Notes: a model not told the origin generated them from the sequence alone. A DNA stretch of 64,000 nt from Pseudomonas sp. JUb42 (GCF_024807945.1 NZ_JANUFD010000003.1:1-64000), one strand, 5' to 3'; counted from the stretch's first letter, positions 1-9,256 are shown. Translations and numbers: made by a program.

Positions 1-84
1 TTACAGCGCAAGCACCCACACGAATTGCTTGATTCAGTTGTTAAAGAGCGGTGGGTTGATTCTTTCGTCTCAACCGAGGCGCGC
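1..84 (-). promoter_or_regulatory. rRNA operon 5' leader with BoxA antiterminator (16S gene lies beyond the left edge)
   Basis: Read on the minus strand this is the conserved Pseudomonas pre-16S leader. It contains GCTCTTTAACAA (about 38-49), which matches the BoxA antitermination element, followed by the leader segment that normally runs into the 16S gene. The 16S gene is outside the window. Recognition is from memory of Pseudomonas rrn leaders; the BoxA match is visible directly. Confidence 0.85.
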
Positions 85-112
85 ATTCTACAGCGCCCTC
101 TGTATCTGTCAA
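85..112 (-). promoter_or_regulatory. rRNA promoter, proximal to the 16S gene
   Basis: On the minus strand a perfect TTGACA (-35, 107-112) is followed after 16 bp by TAGAAT (-10, 85-90). It is the promoter nearest to the 16S gene and fires leftwards. Confidence 0.85.
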
Positions 113-203
113 GCGGTTATTTTAAGAAGTTTTCAAAGTTTCCTTTGCAACTTCAACCACTTGCGCTTCGTTTGACTTGGCGTCTCACGTTAGCGGGAGG
201 CGA

Positions 204-231
204 ATTCTACAGCGTTACAATCTGCTGTCAA
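204..231 (-). promoter_or_regulatory. rRNA promoter, middle
   Basis: On the minus strand TTGACA (226-231), 16 bp, TAGAAT (204-209). Same architecture and same CGCTGTAGAAT context as the proximal promoter 119 bp away, so the two look like a duplicated module. Confidence 0.8.
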
Positions 232-352
232 CCACCTTTTTCACCGCTTCCGAATCCACCTTGAAAACCGAAACCCTTCCTCACTGCTTACTTCGGTTAA
301 CTGCTTGATTATCAAGAAGTTTTCCGTTTCGTCTGCGCCGGAAGTGGGGCGA

Positions 353-380
353 ATTATAGATAGATTCTGAGGGGCGTCAA
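353..380 (-). promoter_or_regulatory. rRNA promoter, distal
   Basis: On the minus strand TTGACG (375-380), 16 bp, TATAAT (353-358). A third sigma-70 type promoter upstream of the other two, with the same 16-bp spacer. Confidence 0.7.
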
Positions 381-412
381 GAGGTTATTTCAGAAAGCTT
401 CAAAAAGTTGCG

Positions 413-462
413 AGCTGCAAGCTACGAACTGCAAGAAAGGCCGGGAACACCTGCTTGCAGCT
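413..462. repeat. Imperfect inverted repeat between the CoA-transferase gene and the rrn promoters
   Basis: AGCTGCAAG (413-421) is repeated in inverse as CTTGCAGCT (454-462). The segment is the low-complexity GCAAGCT-type repeat often found between Pseudomonas genes. It lies just past the stop of the minus-strand CoA-transferase gene and may act as an mRNA 3' end. Confidence 0.5.
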
Positions 463-466
463 GCTT

Positions 467-1672
467 CTATAACACCCCTGCCTCACGCAACCTCATGACA
501 TCCCCTTCCTCCAACCCCAGTACCCGCTGCAGCACCCCCTGGGTATGCTCCCCTAATAGAGGAGGAGCCATACGGTACTCGACGGGGGTCTCGGAAAGAC
601 GAATAGGGCTCGCCACCTGCGGCAAGCTCCCGGCTAGTGAATGAGGCATGGTCACGGCCAGGCCCCGCGCCAACACCTGTGGATCGGCGAATACCTGGGC
701 CAGGTCATTGATCGGCCCGCAAGGCACACCGGCGCCCTCAAGCTCAGTGACCCACTGCGCCGTGGTCTTGAACACAGTCGCCTGGCGAATCAGCGGGATC
801 AGCTGCGCACGATTGGCTACTCGCAGCTTATTAGTAAGGAAGCGCGGATCATCCGCCCACTGCGGCTGGCCGGCCACTTCGGCAAACCGCCTGAACTGGC
901 TGTCGTTGCCCACCGTCAGGATGAAATCGCCATCTGCGGTCGGAAAGTCCTGATACGGCACTATATTAGGATGGGCATTACCCAAGCGACGCGGCGCCAC
1001 ACCCGTAGTGAGGTAGTTCATCGCCTGGTTGGCCAGGCAGGCCACCTGCACATCCAGCAATGCCATATCGATATGCTGCCCGGAGCCGCCTTGCTCGCGA
1101 TGAGCCAGTGCGGCAAGAATGGCCGTGGTCGAATACAGCCCGGTAAGAATATCGGTCAGCGCCACGCCCACTTTCACCGGCCCCGCACCCTCTTCACCCT
1201 CCGGGCGACCGGTCAGGCTCATCAGCCCGCCCAGCCCCTGAATCATGAAGTCATAACCGGCGCGCTTGGCATAAGGCCCGAACTGGCCGAAGCCGGTGAT
1301 CGAACAATATATAAGCTGCGGATTGATCGCCTTCAGTGACTCGTAGTCCAGGCCATAAGCCGCCAGCCCGCCAACCTTGAAGTTTTCTATAAGAATGTCG
1401 GACTTGGCCGCCAACTCCCGCACCAGCCTTTGCCCTTCAGGCTGAGTGAAGTCGATGGTCACCGATTGCTTGTTGCGATTGGCCGACAGGTAATAAGCCG
1501 CCTCGTTGGTGTCCTTGAGGAAGGGCGGCCCCCAGGCACGGGTGTCGTCACCATTACCCGGGCGCTCGATCTTGATCACGTCGGCGCCAAGGTCAGCAAG
1601 GATTTGCCCCGACCAAGGACCGGCCAGTACCCGGGACAAGTCCAGCACCCGTAGATGAGAAAGCGCGCCCAT
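467..1672 (-). CDS. gcdG: CaiB/BaiF class III CoA-transferase (probable glutarate CoA-transferase)
   Basis: A 401-residue class III CoA-transferase. The N-terminal segment LRVLDLSRVLAGPW and the region around GYDFMIQG (about 139-146, with the likely acyl-carrying Asp at 141) are typical of the family. I start at 1672 because AAGGAGAG lies just upstream; an in-frame extension to 1720 has no ribosome site and would overlap the upstream gene. It begins 10 bp after glutaryl-CoA dehydrogenase, in the same direction, and the pair faces a LysR gene. That context, known from Pseudomonas glutarate/lysine catabolism, suggests it activates glutarate to glutaryl-CoA using another CoA donor. The family is certain; the substrate is inferred from the neighbour. 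Confidence 0.85.
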   Translation of the reverse strand: MGALSHLRVLDLSRVLAGPWSGQILADLGADVIKIERPGNGDDTRAWGPPFLKDTNEAAYYLSANRNKQSVTIDFTQPEGQRLVRELAAKSDILIENFKVGGLAAYGLDYESLKAINPQLIYCSITGFGQFGPYAKRAGYDFMIQGLGGLMSLTGRPEGEEGAGPVKVGVALTDILTGLYSTTAILAALAHREQGGSGQHIDMALLDVQVACLANQAMNYLTTGVAPRRLGNAHPNIVPYQDFPTADGDFILTVGNDSQFRRFAEVAGQPQWADDPRFLTNKLRVANRAQLIPLIRQATVFKTTAQWVTELEGAGVPCGPINDLAQVFADPQVLARGLAVTMPHSLAGSLPQVASPIRLSETPVEYRMAPPLLGEHTQGVLQRVLGLEEGDVMRLREAGVL

Positions 1673-1682
1673 GACTCTCTCC

Positions 1683-2864
1683 TTAATAGAAGGCCTGAAT
1701 ACCGGTCTGCGCACGCCCAAGGATCAAGGCATGAACATCGTGGGTACCTTCATAGGTATTGACCACTTCAAGGTTGACCAGATGGCGGGCGATACCGAAC
1801 TCGTCAGAGATGCCGTTACCCCCGAGCATGTCGCGGGCCATACGGGCGATATCCAGAGACTTACCGCAGGAATTGCGCTTCATGATCGAAGTGATCTCCA
1901 CTGCCGCCGTGCCTTCATCCTTCATCCGCCCCAGACGCAGGCAACCTTGCAGGGCCAGGGTGATCTCGGTCTGCATATCGGCCAGCTTCTTCTGGATCAG
2001 CTGGTTGGCGGCCAGGGGGCGACCGAACTGCTGACGATCCAGGGTGTATTGCCGCGCGGTGTGCCAACAGAATTCCGCCGCACCCAGGGCGCCCCAGGAG
2101 ATGCCATAGCGCGCCGAGTTCAGGCAGGTGAACGGGCCTTTCAGACCACGCACATCCGGGAATATGTTCTCTTCCGGCACAAAGACGTTATCCATGACGA
2201 TCTCGCCGGTGATCGATGCCCGCAGGCCGACCTTGCCGTGGATAGCCGGAGCACTCAGACCCGCCCAGCCCTTTTCCAGAACGAAGCCGCGAATATCACC
2301 CGCATCATCCTTGCCCCAGACCACGAAGACGTCAGCGATCGGGCTGTTGGTGATCCACATCTTGCTGCCCGACAGGCGATAGCCGCCTTCGACTTTCTTC
2401 GCCCGAGTGATCATCGCGCCCGGATCGGAGCCGTGGTTAGGCTCAGTCAGGCCGAAACAGCCGATCCATTCACCGGAGGCCAGTTTGGGCAGGTACTTCT
2501 GCTTCTGCGCTTCAGTACCGAATTCGTTGATCGGCACCATGACCAGCGAGGACTGCACGCTCATCATGGAGCGATAGCCGGAGTCGACACGCTCGACCTC
2601 ACGGGCGATCAGGCCATAGCAGACGTAGTTCAGGCCGCTGCCACCGTAGATTTCAGGAATGGTCGCGCCCAATAGGCCGATTTCACCCATCTCGCGGAAG
2701 ATTGCCGGGTCGGTGCGCTCATGACGGAAGGCTTCAAGCACGCGCGGAGCCAGCTTGTCCTGGGCGAACTGTTCGGCGCTGTCGCGAACCATGCGCTCTT
2801 CTTCAGTGAGCTGTTGATCGAGCAACAGCGGGTCGATCCAGTTGAAGCTTGCCTTGGCAGCCAT
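1683..2864 (-). CDS. gcdH: Glutaryl-CoA dehydrogenase
   Basis: A 393-residue FAD flavoprotein of the acyl-CoA dehydrogenase family, which oxidises and decarboxylates glutaryl-CoA to crotonyl-CoA at the end of lysine, tryptophan and glutarate degradation. [13 protein letters not shown] (about 140-152) and KMWITNSP are the flavin/substrate loops; TYEGTHDVH near the C-terminus carries the expected catalytic Glu at 372. Length is normal for bacterial GcdH. CAAGGAG precedes the ATG. First gene of a two-gene unit with the CoA-transferase; the divergent LysR gene is 166 bp away and probably controls it. Confidence 0.95.
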   Translation of the reverse strand: MAAKASFNWIDPLLLDQQLTEEERMVRDSAEQFAQDKLAPRVLEAFRHERTDPAIFREMGEIGLLGATIPEIYGGSGLNYVCYGLIAREVERVDSGYRSMMSVQSSLVMVPINEFGTEAQKQKYLPKLASGEWIGCFGLTEPNHGSDPGAMITRAKKVEGGYRLSGSKMWITNSPIADVFVVWGKDDAGDIRGFVLEKGWAGLSAPAIHGKVGLRASITGEIVMDNVFVPEENIFPDVRGLKGPFTCLNSARYGISWGALGAAEFCWHTARQYTLDRQQFGRPLAANQLIQKKLADMQTEITLALQGCLRLGRMKDEGTAAVEITSIMKRNSCGKSLDIARMARDMLGGNGISDEFGIARHLVNLEVVNTYEGTHDVHALILGRAQTGIQAFY

Positions 2865-3030
2865 GAGTCACTCCTTGGTCAGGGAACGCAGTAAGGAAAA
2901 GTTGAGTGCCTTGATCCTAGACCCGCCATGTACCTTCGACAAACGAGGATTTCGCATAGTCTTGTGCTAATTTCTCACTCCGTGGACCTGTAATGACCCA
3001 AATGGCCACGTATTAGTGAGGTCCGCGTAC

Positions 3031-3933
3031 ATGCGCCGCAAAATCCCCAGTACCGCCGCCCTGATCAGCTTCGAAGCCGCCGCCCGCCACGAGAGTTTTA
3101 CCAAGGCCGCCCAAGAGCTTTCCCTGACCCAGAGCGCCATTTGCCGGCAGATCGGCAGCCTTGAGGAGTTCCTCAATGTAGAACTGTTCCGACGCTCCAA
3201 GCGCGGGGTGAAGCTGACCGAAGCAGGGCTTTCCTACAGCCGCCGCGTGGCACAGCAGCTTGACGCCGTAGAACGCGACACCCTGTCAGTGATGGGCCAG
3301 CAGGGCGCCAATGTCATCGAACTCGCCCTGGTGCCGACCTTCGGCACGCAATGGCTACTGCCCCGGCTCAAGGACTTCCAACAGCGCCATCCGGAGGTGA
3401 CGGTCAATCTGACTAACCGCACTCGCCCCTTCCTGTTCGCCGATACCAACTTTGATGCCGCCATTTACTTTGGCGATGCCGATTGGTCCGGTACAGCAGC
3501 CCATCGCCTGATGAGCGAGAACCCGCTGCCGGTATGCAGCCCGGCGCTGATCGGCAATCAACAACAATTGAGCGCCGAACAGATCGCCGAACTACCGTTG
3601 CTGCAACAGACCACCCGCCCTTATGCGTGGCGCCAGTGGTTCAACGACAGGAACTTGAACGTACCCAGGGACATGACCGGCCCGCGCTATGAGTTGTTCT
3701 CGATGCTGGCCCAGGCCGCCATGCACGAAATGGGCATCGCCCTGATCCCGCCCTTCCTGATTCAGCGCGAGCTGGCGGAGAAGCGCCTGGTGGTCGCCAA
3801 CCCCCATGCCCTTTCCAGCCCCAAGGCTTACTACCTGATGATTCCGGAGCGCAAGGTCGAGTCCGCGTCGCTGCGGGCGTTTCGCGACTGGCTGATCGAG
3901 CAATCCCACGCCTACGAACTGCCGTCGCGCTAA
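3031..3933 (+). CDS. gcdR: LysR-family transcriptional regulator, probable activator of gcdH-gcdG
   Basis: A 300-residue LysR protein: winged helix-turn-helix at about 6-65 (FEAAARHESFTKAAQELSLT) and a periplasmic-binding-like effector domain. The ATG at 3031 follows GTGAGG; a GTG at 3016 is in frame but lies inside the likely ribosome site. It is transcribed away from gcdH, the usual arrangement of a LysR gene and its target. The sequence resembles the GcvA-like branch (PSTAALISFEAAARHESFT). Function as glutarate/glutaryl-CoA regulator is by context. Confidence 0.85.
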   Translation: MRRKIPSTAALISFEAAARHESFTKAAQELSLTQSAICRQIGSLEEFLNVELFRRSKRGVKLTEAGLSYSRRVAQQLDAVERDTLSVMGQQGANVIELALVPTFGTQWLLPRLKDFQQRHPEVTVNLTNRTRPFLFADTNFDAAIYFGDADWSGTAAHRLMSENPLPVCSPALIGNQQQLSAEQIAELPLLQQTTRPYAWRQWFNDRNLNVPRDMTGPRYELFSMLAQAAMHEMGIALIPPFLIQRELAEKRLVVANPHALSSPKAYYLMIPERKVESASLRAFRDWLIEQSHAYELPSR

Positions 3934-4362
3934 AGACCCACGAATGTAGTGGATATAGCAAAACGCCTACAGATATAACTATTTGTCGCCTGTAGGACAC
4001 TGTATAGACAAGCGTAAAAACCACTGGAAATCCCGCTGCAAGCCATATGATTCGACGCCTTCAGGATTCACGTGGCTTATTCGGCGCAGAAATTACAAAA
4101 AAACATGTTTCGCCTACCTATTCGCTGCAAGCCTTGAATATAAAGGCCTGTAGCGAACATGGGCGACAATCGGTCGCAGGGAAATATGTAGTTAAATTAA
4201 AACCTCCTTACAGAACCTATTGAAGCCCCCTGTTATCGCCTGCAAAATGCCGCGCCCCGCCCTGAATACGCGGGGTCGTGCTGATCGGCCGCCACGGACG
4301 CCCACTGCTTCGTGGCCATGGTCTATTCAATAAAGACAAGAAGATCGCGCAGGAGATTCAAC
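3934..4362. other. Intergenic region upstream of pntAA
   Basis: A 429-bp gap that is AT-richer than the flanking genes. It holds the inverted repeat at 3966-3996 and AT-rich stretches (about 4090-4110 and 4185-4205) where promoters for pntAA could lie. I see no convincing small ORF, tRNA or terminator. Confidence 0.6.
3966..3996. promoter_or_regulatory. Inverted repeat CCTACAG-N17-CTGTAGG
   Basis: Two perfect 7-bp arms (3966-3972 and 3990-3996) flank an AT-rich spacer. It lies 33 bp after the LysR stop. It could be a protein-binding site or a weak hairpin; there is no T-run, so it is not a typical terminator. Confidence 0.4.
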
Positions 4363-5475
4363 GTGCACATCGGTGTCCCTCTCGAAACCCACATAGGTGA
4401 GTCGCGGGTTGCTGCAACCCCGGAAACCATTAAGAAACTGGTCGGCCAAGGCCATCGGGTCACGGTACAGAGCGGAGCCGGCATCGGCGCAAGCATTACC
4501 GATAGTGCCTATGAAGCCGCGGGCGCCAGTATCGGTGATGCGTTTCGCGCCGAGCTGATCCTCAAGGTCGCAGCCCCCAGCGACACCGAACTGGCACAGA
4601 TCAACAACGGCACAGTTGTGATCGGCATGCTCAATCCATTCAATAACGAGGGGCTGGCAAAGATGGCCGAGCGCGGCATAACCGCATTCGCCCTTGAAGC
4701 CGCACCGCGCACATCCCGCGCGCAGAGCCTCGATGTACTGTCCTCGCAAGCCAACATCGCCGGATACAAGGCGGTCTTGCTGGGCGCTCATCATTACCCA
4801 CGCTTCATGCCCATGCTGATGACCGCTGCCGGTACCGTTAAGGCTGCCCGCGTACTGGTACTCGGCGCCGGCGTTGCCGGTTTGCAGGCCATTGCCACAG
4901 CCAAGCGCCTGGGCGCCGTGGTCGAGGCGTCCGACGTCCGCCCGGCGGTCAAGGAGCAGATCGAGTCCCTCGGCGCCAAGTTCATCGACGTGCCTTACGA
5001 GACCGACGAAGAACGTGAATGCGCAGTGGGTGTCGGCGGCTATGCCCGGCCAATGCCTGCCAGCTGGATGCAGCGCCAGGCAGTGGCCGTACACGAGCGC
5101 GCCAAACAGTCGGACATCATCATCACCACCGCCCTGATTCCAGGCCGCAAGGCGCCGGTACTGCTGAGTGCCGAGACCGTTGCGCAGATGAAACCCGGCT
5201 CCGTGGTCATCGACCTGGCCGCCGCCCAAGGCGGCAACTGCCCGCTGACCGTGGCTGATCAGGTAGTGGTCGAGAATGGCGTGACCATCGTCGGACATAC
5301 CAACCTGCCGGCAATGGTCGCGGCCGATGCTTCGGCGCTGTACGCCCGCAACCTGCTGGACTTCCTGAAGCTGGTCTTCACCAAGGAAGGCCAGTTCGAG
5401 ATCAACCTCGAGGACGACATCGTCGCCGCGTGCCTGATGTGCCGCGACGGCCAAGTCATCCGCAAGAACGGCTGA
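4363..5475 (+). CDS. pntAA: NAD(P) transhydrogenase, alpha subunit part 1 (NAD-binding domain I)
   Basis: A 370-residue cytoplasmic subunit of the proton-pumping transhydrogenase, which passes hydride between NADH and NADP+ using the proton gradient. The start [20 protein letters not shown] is characteristic; [22 protein letters not shown] (about 165-186) is the Rossmann NAD-binding loop and [26 protein letters not shown] follows. I chose the GTG at 4363, preceded by AGGAG; the in-frame upstream extension lacks homology. Ends 11 bp before pntAB, and all three subunits form one operon. The split alpha subunit is the normal Pseudomonas arrangement. Confidence 0.95.
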   Translation: MHIGVPLETHIGESRVAATPETIKKLVGQGHRVTVQSGAGIGASITDSAYEAAGASIGDAFRAELILKVAAPSDTELAQINNGTVVIGMLNPFNNEGLAKMAERGITAFALEAAPRTSRAQSLDVLSSQANIAGYKAVLLGAHHYPRFMPMLMTAAGTVKAARVLVLGAGVAGLQAIATAKRLGAVVEASDVRPAVKEQIESLGAKFIDVPYETDEERECAVGVGGYARPMPASWMQRQAVAVHERAKQSDIIITTALIPGRKAPVLLSAETVAQMKPGSVVIDLAAAQGGNCPLTVADQVVVENGVTIVGHTNLPAMVAADASALYARNLLDFLKLVFTKEGQFEINLEDDIVAACLMCRDGQVIRKNG

Positions 5476-5486
5476 GGATAAAAATA

Positions 5487-5807
5487 ATGGAAGAGCTCAT
5501 CTCCCCCGGGGTCTATAACCTGATCATCTTCGTGTTGGCCATTTATGTCGGCTACCACGTGGTCTGGAACGTTACGCCCGCCTTGCACACCCCACTGATG
5601 GCCGTGACCAACGCGATCTCCGCCATTGTCATCGTCGGCGCCATGCTGGCTGCGGCCCTGACCGTTACGCCTCTGGGCAAGACCATGGGCACCCTGGCCG
5701 TGGCCTTGGCAGCCGTTAACGTGTTCGGTGGCTTTTTGGTCACCCGGCGCATGTTGGAAATGTTCAAGAAGAAAGCCCCCAAAGCAAAAGAAGAGGCGGC
5801 CAAATAA
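5487..5807 (+). CDS. pntAB: NAD(P) transhydrogenase, alpha subunit part 2 (membrane domain)
   Basis: A 106-residue membrane subunit with three to four hydrophobic helices (about 8-30, 38-58, 62-85) and a lysine-rich C-terminal tail ending [13 protein letters not shown]. It supplies part of the proton channel. The ATG at 5487 begins [22 protein letters not shown], the conserved start. Its stop codon shares one base with the pntB start, indicating tight translational coupling. Confidence 0.93.
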   Translation: MEELISPGVYNLIIFVLAIYVGYHVVWNVTPALHTPLMAVTNAISAIVIVGAMLAAALTVTPLGKTMGTLAVALAAVNVFGGFLVTRRMLEMFKKKAPKAKEEAAK

Positions 5808-7261
5808 TGAGCATGAACCTCGTCACCCTGTTGTACCTGGTTTCGGCTATCTGCTTTATCCAGGCACTCAAGGGCCTGTCGCACCCGACGACGTCGCGGC
5901 GCGGCAACCTGTTCGGCATGCTCGGCATGGGCCTGGCCGTGGTCACCACCATCGGTCTGGTGTTCAAGCTGGCAGCGCTGTCGACTGTGGAAGGCACCAG
6001 TGCCGGCATCGGCTACATCCTCATCGGCTTGTTGGTCGGTGGTACGGCTGGCTCGATCATGGCCAAGCGTGTGGAAATGACCAAGATGCCGGAACTGGTC
6101 GCCTTCATGCACAGCATGATCGGTCTGGCAGCGGTGTTCATTGCCATTGCTGCCGTGGTCGAGCCGCAGTCGCTGAATATCGTCAAGAACCTCGGCGATG
6201 CCATTCCGGCCGGTAACCGTCTGGAATTGTTCCTTGGCGCGGCGATTGGCGCAGTGACCTTCTCCGGCTCCGTGATCGCATTCGGCAAACTGTCGGGCAA
6301 GTACAAATTCCGCCTGTTCCAGGGCGCACCAGTACAGTTCGCAGGGCAACACAAACTGAACCTGATCCTTGGTCTGGCTACCTTGTTTTTCGGCCTGACC
6401 TTCATGTTCACAGGCAGCCTCAACGCCTTCGCCATCATGCTGGCCCTGGCCTTCGTCATCGGTGTACTGCTGATCATCCCGATCGGCGGGGCCGACATGC
6501 CGGTGGTGGTGTCGATGCTCAACAGTTATTCGGGCTGGGCGGCGGCGGGTATCGGCTTCTCGCTGAACAACTCGATGCTGATCATCGCCGGTTCCCTGGT
6601 GGGCTCTTCGGGCGCGATCCTGTCCTACATCATGTGCAAGGCGATGAACCGCTCGTTCTTCAACGTGATCGGCGGCGGCTTTGGCGGTGCGACGGACGCG
6701 GCAGGGCCGGCTGGCTCGCAAGAAGCCCGCCCGGTCAAATCCGGTTCCGCTGACGACGCGACCTTCCTGCTGACCAACGCCGATACCGTGATCATCGTGC
6801 CGGGTTATGGCCTGGCGGTAGCACGGGCGCAGCATGCGCTTAAAGAGCTGACCGAGAAGCTGACCCATCACGGCGTCACCGTGAAGTACGCCATTCACCC
6901 GGTCGCCGGGCGTATGCCGGGGCACATGAACGTGCTGCTGGCCGAGGCCGAAGTACCCTACGACCAGGTGTTCGAGATGGAGGATATCAACTCCGAATTC
7001 GGTCAGGCCGACGTGGTGCTGGTATTGGGCGCCAACGACGTGGTCAACCCGGCGGCGAAGAACGATCCCAAGTCGCCGATTGCCGGGATGCCGATCCTCG
7101 AAGCCTTCAAGGCGAAGACCATCATCGTCAACAAGCGCTCCATGGCCAGTGGTTATGCCGGCCTGGATAACGAACTGTTCTACCTCGACAAGACCATGAT
7201 GGTGTTCGGAGACGCCAAAAAGGTGATCGAGGACATGGTGAAGGCGGTCGATAACGCATAG
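5807..7261 (+). CDS. pntB: NAD(P) transhydrogenase, beta subunit
   Basis: A 484-residue membrane protein with eight to nine transmembrane segments (1-270) and a C-terminal NADP-binding domain (about 305-484) marked by VIIVPGYGLAVARAQHALKEL and the VVLVLGANDVVNPAAKNDPKSPI motif. It carries the remaining proton channel helices and the NADP(H) site. Start overlaps the pntAB stop (TAATG). Followed at once by a strong terminator, so the operon is three genes. Confidence 0.95.
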   Translation: MSMNLVTLLYLVSAICFIQALKGLSHPTTSRRGNLFGMLGMGLAVVTTIGLVFKLAALSTVEGTSAGIGYILIGLLVGGTAGSIMAKRVEMTKMPELVAFMHSMIGLAAVFIAIAAVVEPQSLNIVKNLGDAIPAGNRLELFLGAAIGAVTFSGSVIAFGKLSGKYKFRLFQGAPVQFAGQHKLNLILGLATLFFGLTFMFTGSLNAFAIMLALAFVIGVLLIIPIGGADMPVVVSMLNSYSGWAAAGIGFSLNNSMLIIAGSLVGSSGAILSYIMCKAMNRSFFNVIGGGFGGATDAAGPAGSQEARPVKSGSADDATFLLTNADTVIIVPGYGLAVARAQHALKELTEKLTHHGVTVKYAIHPVAGRMPGHMNVLLAEAEVPYDQVFEMEDINSEFGQADVVLVLGANDVVNPAAKNDPKSPIAGMPILEAFKAKTIIVNKRSMASGYAGLDNELFYLDKTMMVFGDAKKVIEDMVKAVDNA

Positions 7262-7281
7262 TCTCCACACGCTTTGAAAGA

Positions 7282-7314
7282 AGCCCCAGCGCGGTGATCC
7301 GGCTGGGGCTTTTT
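7282..7314 (+). terminator. Rho-independent terminator of pntAA-AB-B
   Basis: A 9-bp perfect GC-rich stem AGCCCCAGC / GCTGGGGCT (7282-7290 and 7302-7310) is followed by TTTTT, 20 bp after the pntB stop. Confidence 0.9.
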
Positions 7315-7443
7315 ACATTCCGCGCAATAGTGTTTTGCTCTGAAAGCCGCTAATTAGAGCCTCCAAATGCGACCTTGGTAGCGGGACGAAATAAATCCAA
7401 AACTCTAGACTGAGCCCTCGCTTTCACCTTCCGAGATATCCCC

Positions 7444-8937
7444 ATGTACCGTGATCGTATTCGCTTGCCTTCGCTCATGAGCAAGATCATGAGTGCGGCC
7501 GACGCCGCCGCCCTGATCGAAGACGGCATGACCGTCGGCATGAGCGGCTTCACCCGCGCTGGCGAAGCCAAAGCAGTACCCCATGCATTGGCCGAAAGAG
7601 CCAGGCTGCATCCTCTGAAAATCAGCCTGATGACCGGCGCCAGCCTGGGCAACGACCTGGACAAGCAACTGACCGAATCGGGCGTACTGTCCCGGCGCAT
7701 GCCGTTCCAGGTCGACAGCACCCTGCGCAAGGCCATCAACGATGGCAGCGTGATGTTCATTGACCAGCATCTGTCCGATACCGTTGAGCAGCTGCGCAAT
7801 CGTCAGATCAAGGCTGTCGACCTGGCCGTGATCGAGTGCGTGGCGATCACGGACGAAGGCCATCTGGTACTGAGTACCTCGGTCGGTAACTCAGCCAGCT
7901 TCGCCATCCTCGCCAAGCAGGTGATTGTCGAGATCAACCTTGCACAGCCACTGGAGCTGGAAGGCCTGCACGACATCTATATCCCCAGCTACCGCCCGAC
8001 CCGCCTGCCGATTCCGGTACTCAAGGCCGACTCGCGCATCGGCAGCACAGCGGTGAAGATCGACCCGGCAAAAATCGTCGGTATCGTCATCAGCAACCAA
8101 CCGGACTCCAATTCGACGATCCTGCCGCCGGACGATGAAACCCAGGCCATTGCCAATCACCTGGTGGAGTTCTTCAAAAAGGAAGTGCGCGAGGATCGCC
8201 TGACCAACCAGTTGATGCCGCTGCAGGCCGGCATCGGCACCATCGCCAACGCGGTGATGCATGGCTTGCTCGACTCGCCGTTCCACGACATGACCATGTA
8301 TTCGGAAGTGTTGCAGGACTCGACCTTCGACCTGTTCGACGCAGGCAAACTGAGCTTCGCCTCCGGCAGCTCCATGACCCTGTCGGCCGCCAAGCACGAC
8401 GAGGTGTTCGCTGACTTCGGCCGCTACAAGTCGCGCCTGGTGCTGCGCCCGCAGGAAATCTCCAACCACCCGGAAGTGATCCGCCGTCTGGGTATCATCG
8501 GCATCAACACCGCGCTGGAATTCGACCTGTACGGCAACGTCAACTCTACTCACGTTTGCGGCACGCGGATGATGAATGGCATCGGCGGCTCCGGCGACTT
8601 CGCGCGCAACGCGCATCTGGCGATCTTCGTCACCAAGTCCATCGCCAAGGGCGGCGCCATCTCCAGCGTCGTGCCCATGGTCAGCCACGTGGACCATACC
8701 GAGCATGATGTCGACATCCTCGTCACCGAACAGGGCCTGGCCGACCTGCGCGGCCTGGCGCCCCGTGAGCGCGCCCGGGTGATTATCGACAACTGTGTGC
8801 ACCCGGATTACCGCGAGGCGCTCAACGCCTACTTCACTGCTGCCTGCGCCAAGGGTGGACACACTCCGCACGTACTGCGCGACGCACTCAGTTGGCACTT
8901 CAACCTGGAAGAAACCGGCCAGATGCTGCCACGCTAA
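7444..8937 (+). CDS. Acetyl-CoA hydrolase/succinate:acetate CoA-transferase family protein
   Basis: A 497-residue class I CoA-transferase of the Ach1/SCACT type. Family features are the N-terminal ALIEDGMTVGMSGFTRAGEAKAVPHAL, the segment MTMYSEVLQDSTFDLFDAG with Glu288 as the likely CoA-thioester nucleophile, and the C-terminal VTEQGLADLRGLAPRERARVII. Such enzymes exchange CoA between succinyl-CoA and acetate or propionate, or hydrolyse acetyl-CoA. Stand-alone gene bounded by terminators on both sides. The start ATG at 7444 has only a weak ribosome site (GAG at about 7433). The exact substrate pair cannot be read from sequence. Confidence 0.9.
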   Translation: MYRDRIRLPSLMSKIMSAADAAALIEDGMTVGMSGFTRAGEAKAVPHALAERARLHPLKISLMTGASLGNDLDKQLTESGVLSRRMPFQVDSTLRKAINDGSVMFIDQHLSDTVEQLRNRQIKAVDLAVIECVAITDEGHLVLSTSVGNSASFAILAKQVIVEINLAQPLELEGLHDIYIPSYRPTRLPIPVLKADSRIGSTAVKIDPAKIVGIVISNQPDSNSTILPPDDETQAIANHLVEFFKKEVREDRLTNQLMPLQAGIGTIANAVMHGLLDSPFHDMTMYSEVLQDSTFDLFDAGKLSFASGSSMTLSAAKHDEVFADFGRYKSRLVLRPQEISNHPEVIRRLGIIGINTALEFDLYGNVNSTHVCGTRMMNGIGGSGDFARNAHLAIFVTKSIAKGGAISSVVPMVSHVDHTEHDVDILVTEQGLADLRGLAPRERARVIIDNCVHPDYREALNAYFTAACAKGGHTPHVLRDALSWHFNLEETGQMLPR

Positions 8938-8952
8938 AAGCAACAGTTGGCT

Positions 8953-8982
8953 AAGGGCCACGATTTTCGTGGCCCTTTTTTT
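8953..8982 (+). terminator. Rho-independent terminator of the CoA-transferase gene
   Basis: An 11-bp perfect stem (8953-8963 with 8967-8977) with a three-base loop and an 8-base T-run follows the stop codon by 15 bp. Confidence 0.92.
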
Positions 8983-9005
8983 AATTGTGTTCTGGCTACT
9001 GGAGA

Positions 9006-9170
9006 AAACTGTACTTCTGTACCGGTGGTTTTTGGGGTCTAAATCGGAGTTTTCACTGTTTTCGAGCACAAAATGCACCAATTCAGTGCCTACCAGTACA
9101 GTTGCCCCATTTCCGAACAAAACAGTGCCGTTATACAGTTAACTGAACCCTCACAATACAGTTGAACTGT
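9006..9170. promoter_or_regulatory. Cluster of ACAGTT/AACTGT and CTGTAC motifs upstream of the DUF1127 gene
   Basis: In 165 bp there are AAACTGTAC (9006-9014), TCTGTACC (9016-9023), CAGTACAGTT (9094-9103), the palindrome CAGTTAACTG (9136-9145) and the palindrome ACAGTTGAACTGT (9158-9170), plus looser CACTGTT and CAGTGCC copies. Repeated half-sites of this kind usually mean operators for a multimeric regulator; MocR/GntR-type regulators often use CTGTAC-like sites. No regulator gene is adjacent. Confidence 0.55.
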
Positions 9171-9200
9171 GTCTGTAGAGACTAGGCAAAGAGGAGGAAT

Positions 9201-9215
9201 ATGGGCACCAGTTAA
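9201..9215 (+). other. Possible minimal upstream ORF (4 codons) with a very strong ribosome site
   Basis: GAGGAGGAAT stands directly before ATG GGC ACC AGT TAA, 41 bp before the start of the DUF1127 gene. The ribosome site is stronger than that of most genes here. It may be a leader peptide or a ribosome standby site; it could equally be chance. Confidence 0.3.
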
Positions 9216-9256
9216 ATCACTATCTAATCCCGCCACAAGCGGAAGGAAGAAGCACC

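Noticed and set aside
25-264. A 79-codon open frame at the left edge
   Set aside because: It lies on the rRNA promoter and leader region and has no homology-like features.
5552-7270. A 572-codon open frame antisense to pntAB-pntB, and similar long frames opposite gcdH, pstC, the MFS gene, purEK, the polyamine genes and pycAB
   Set aside because: Their products are rich in His, Gln, Arg and Gly without any domain, and they mirror well-conserved genes on the other strand; they arise from high-GC codon bias.
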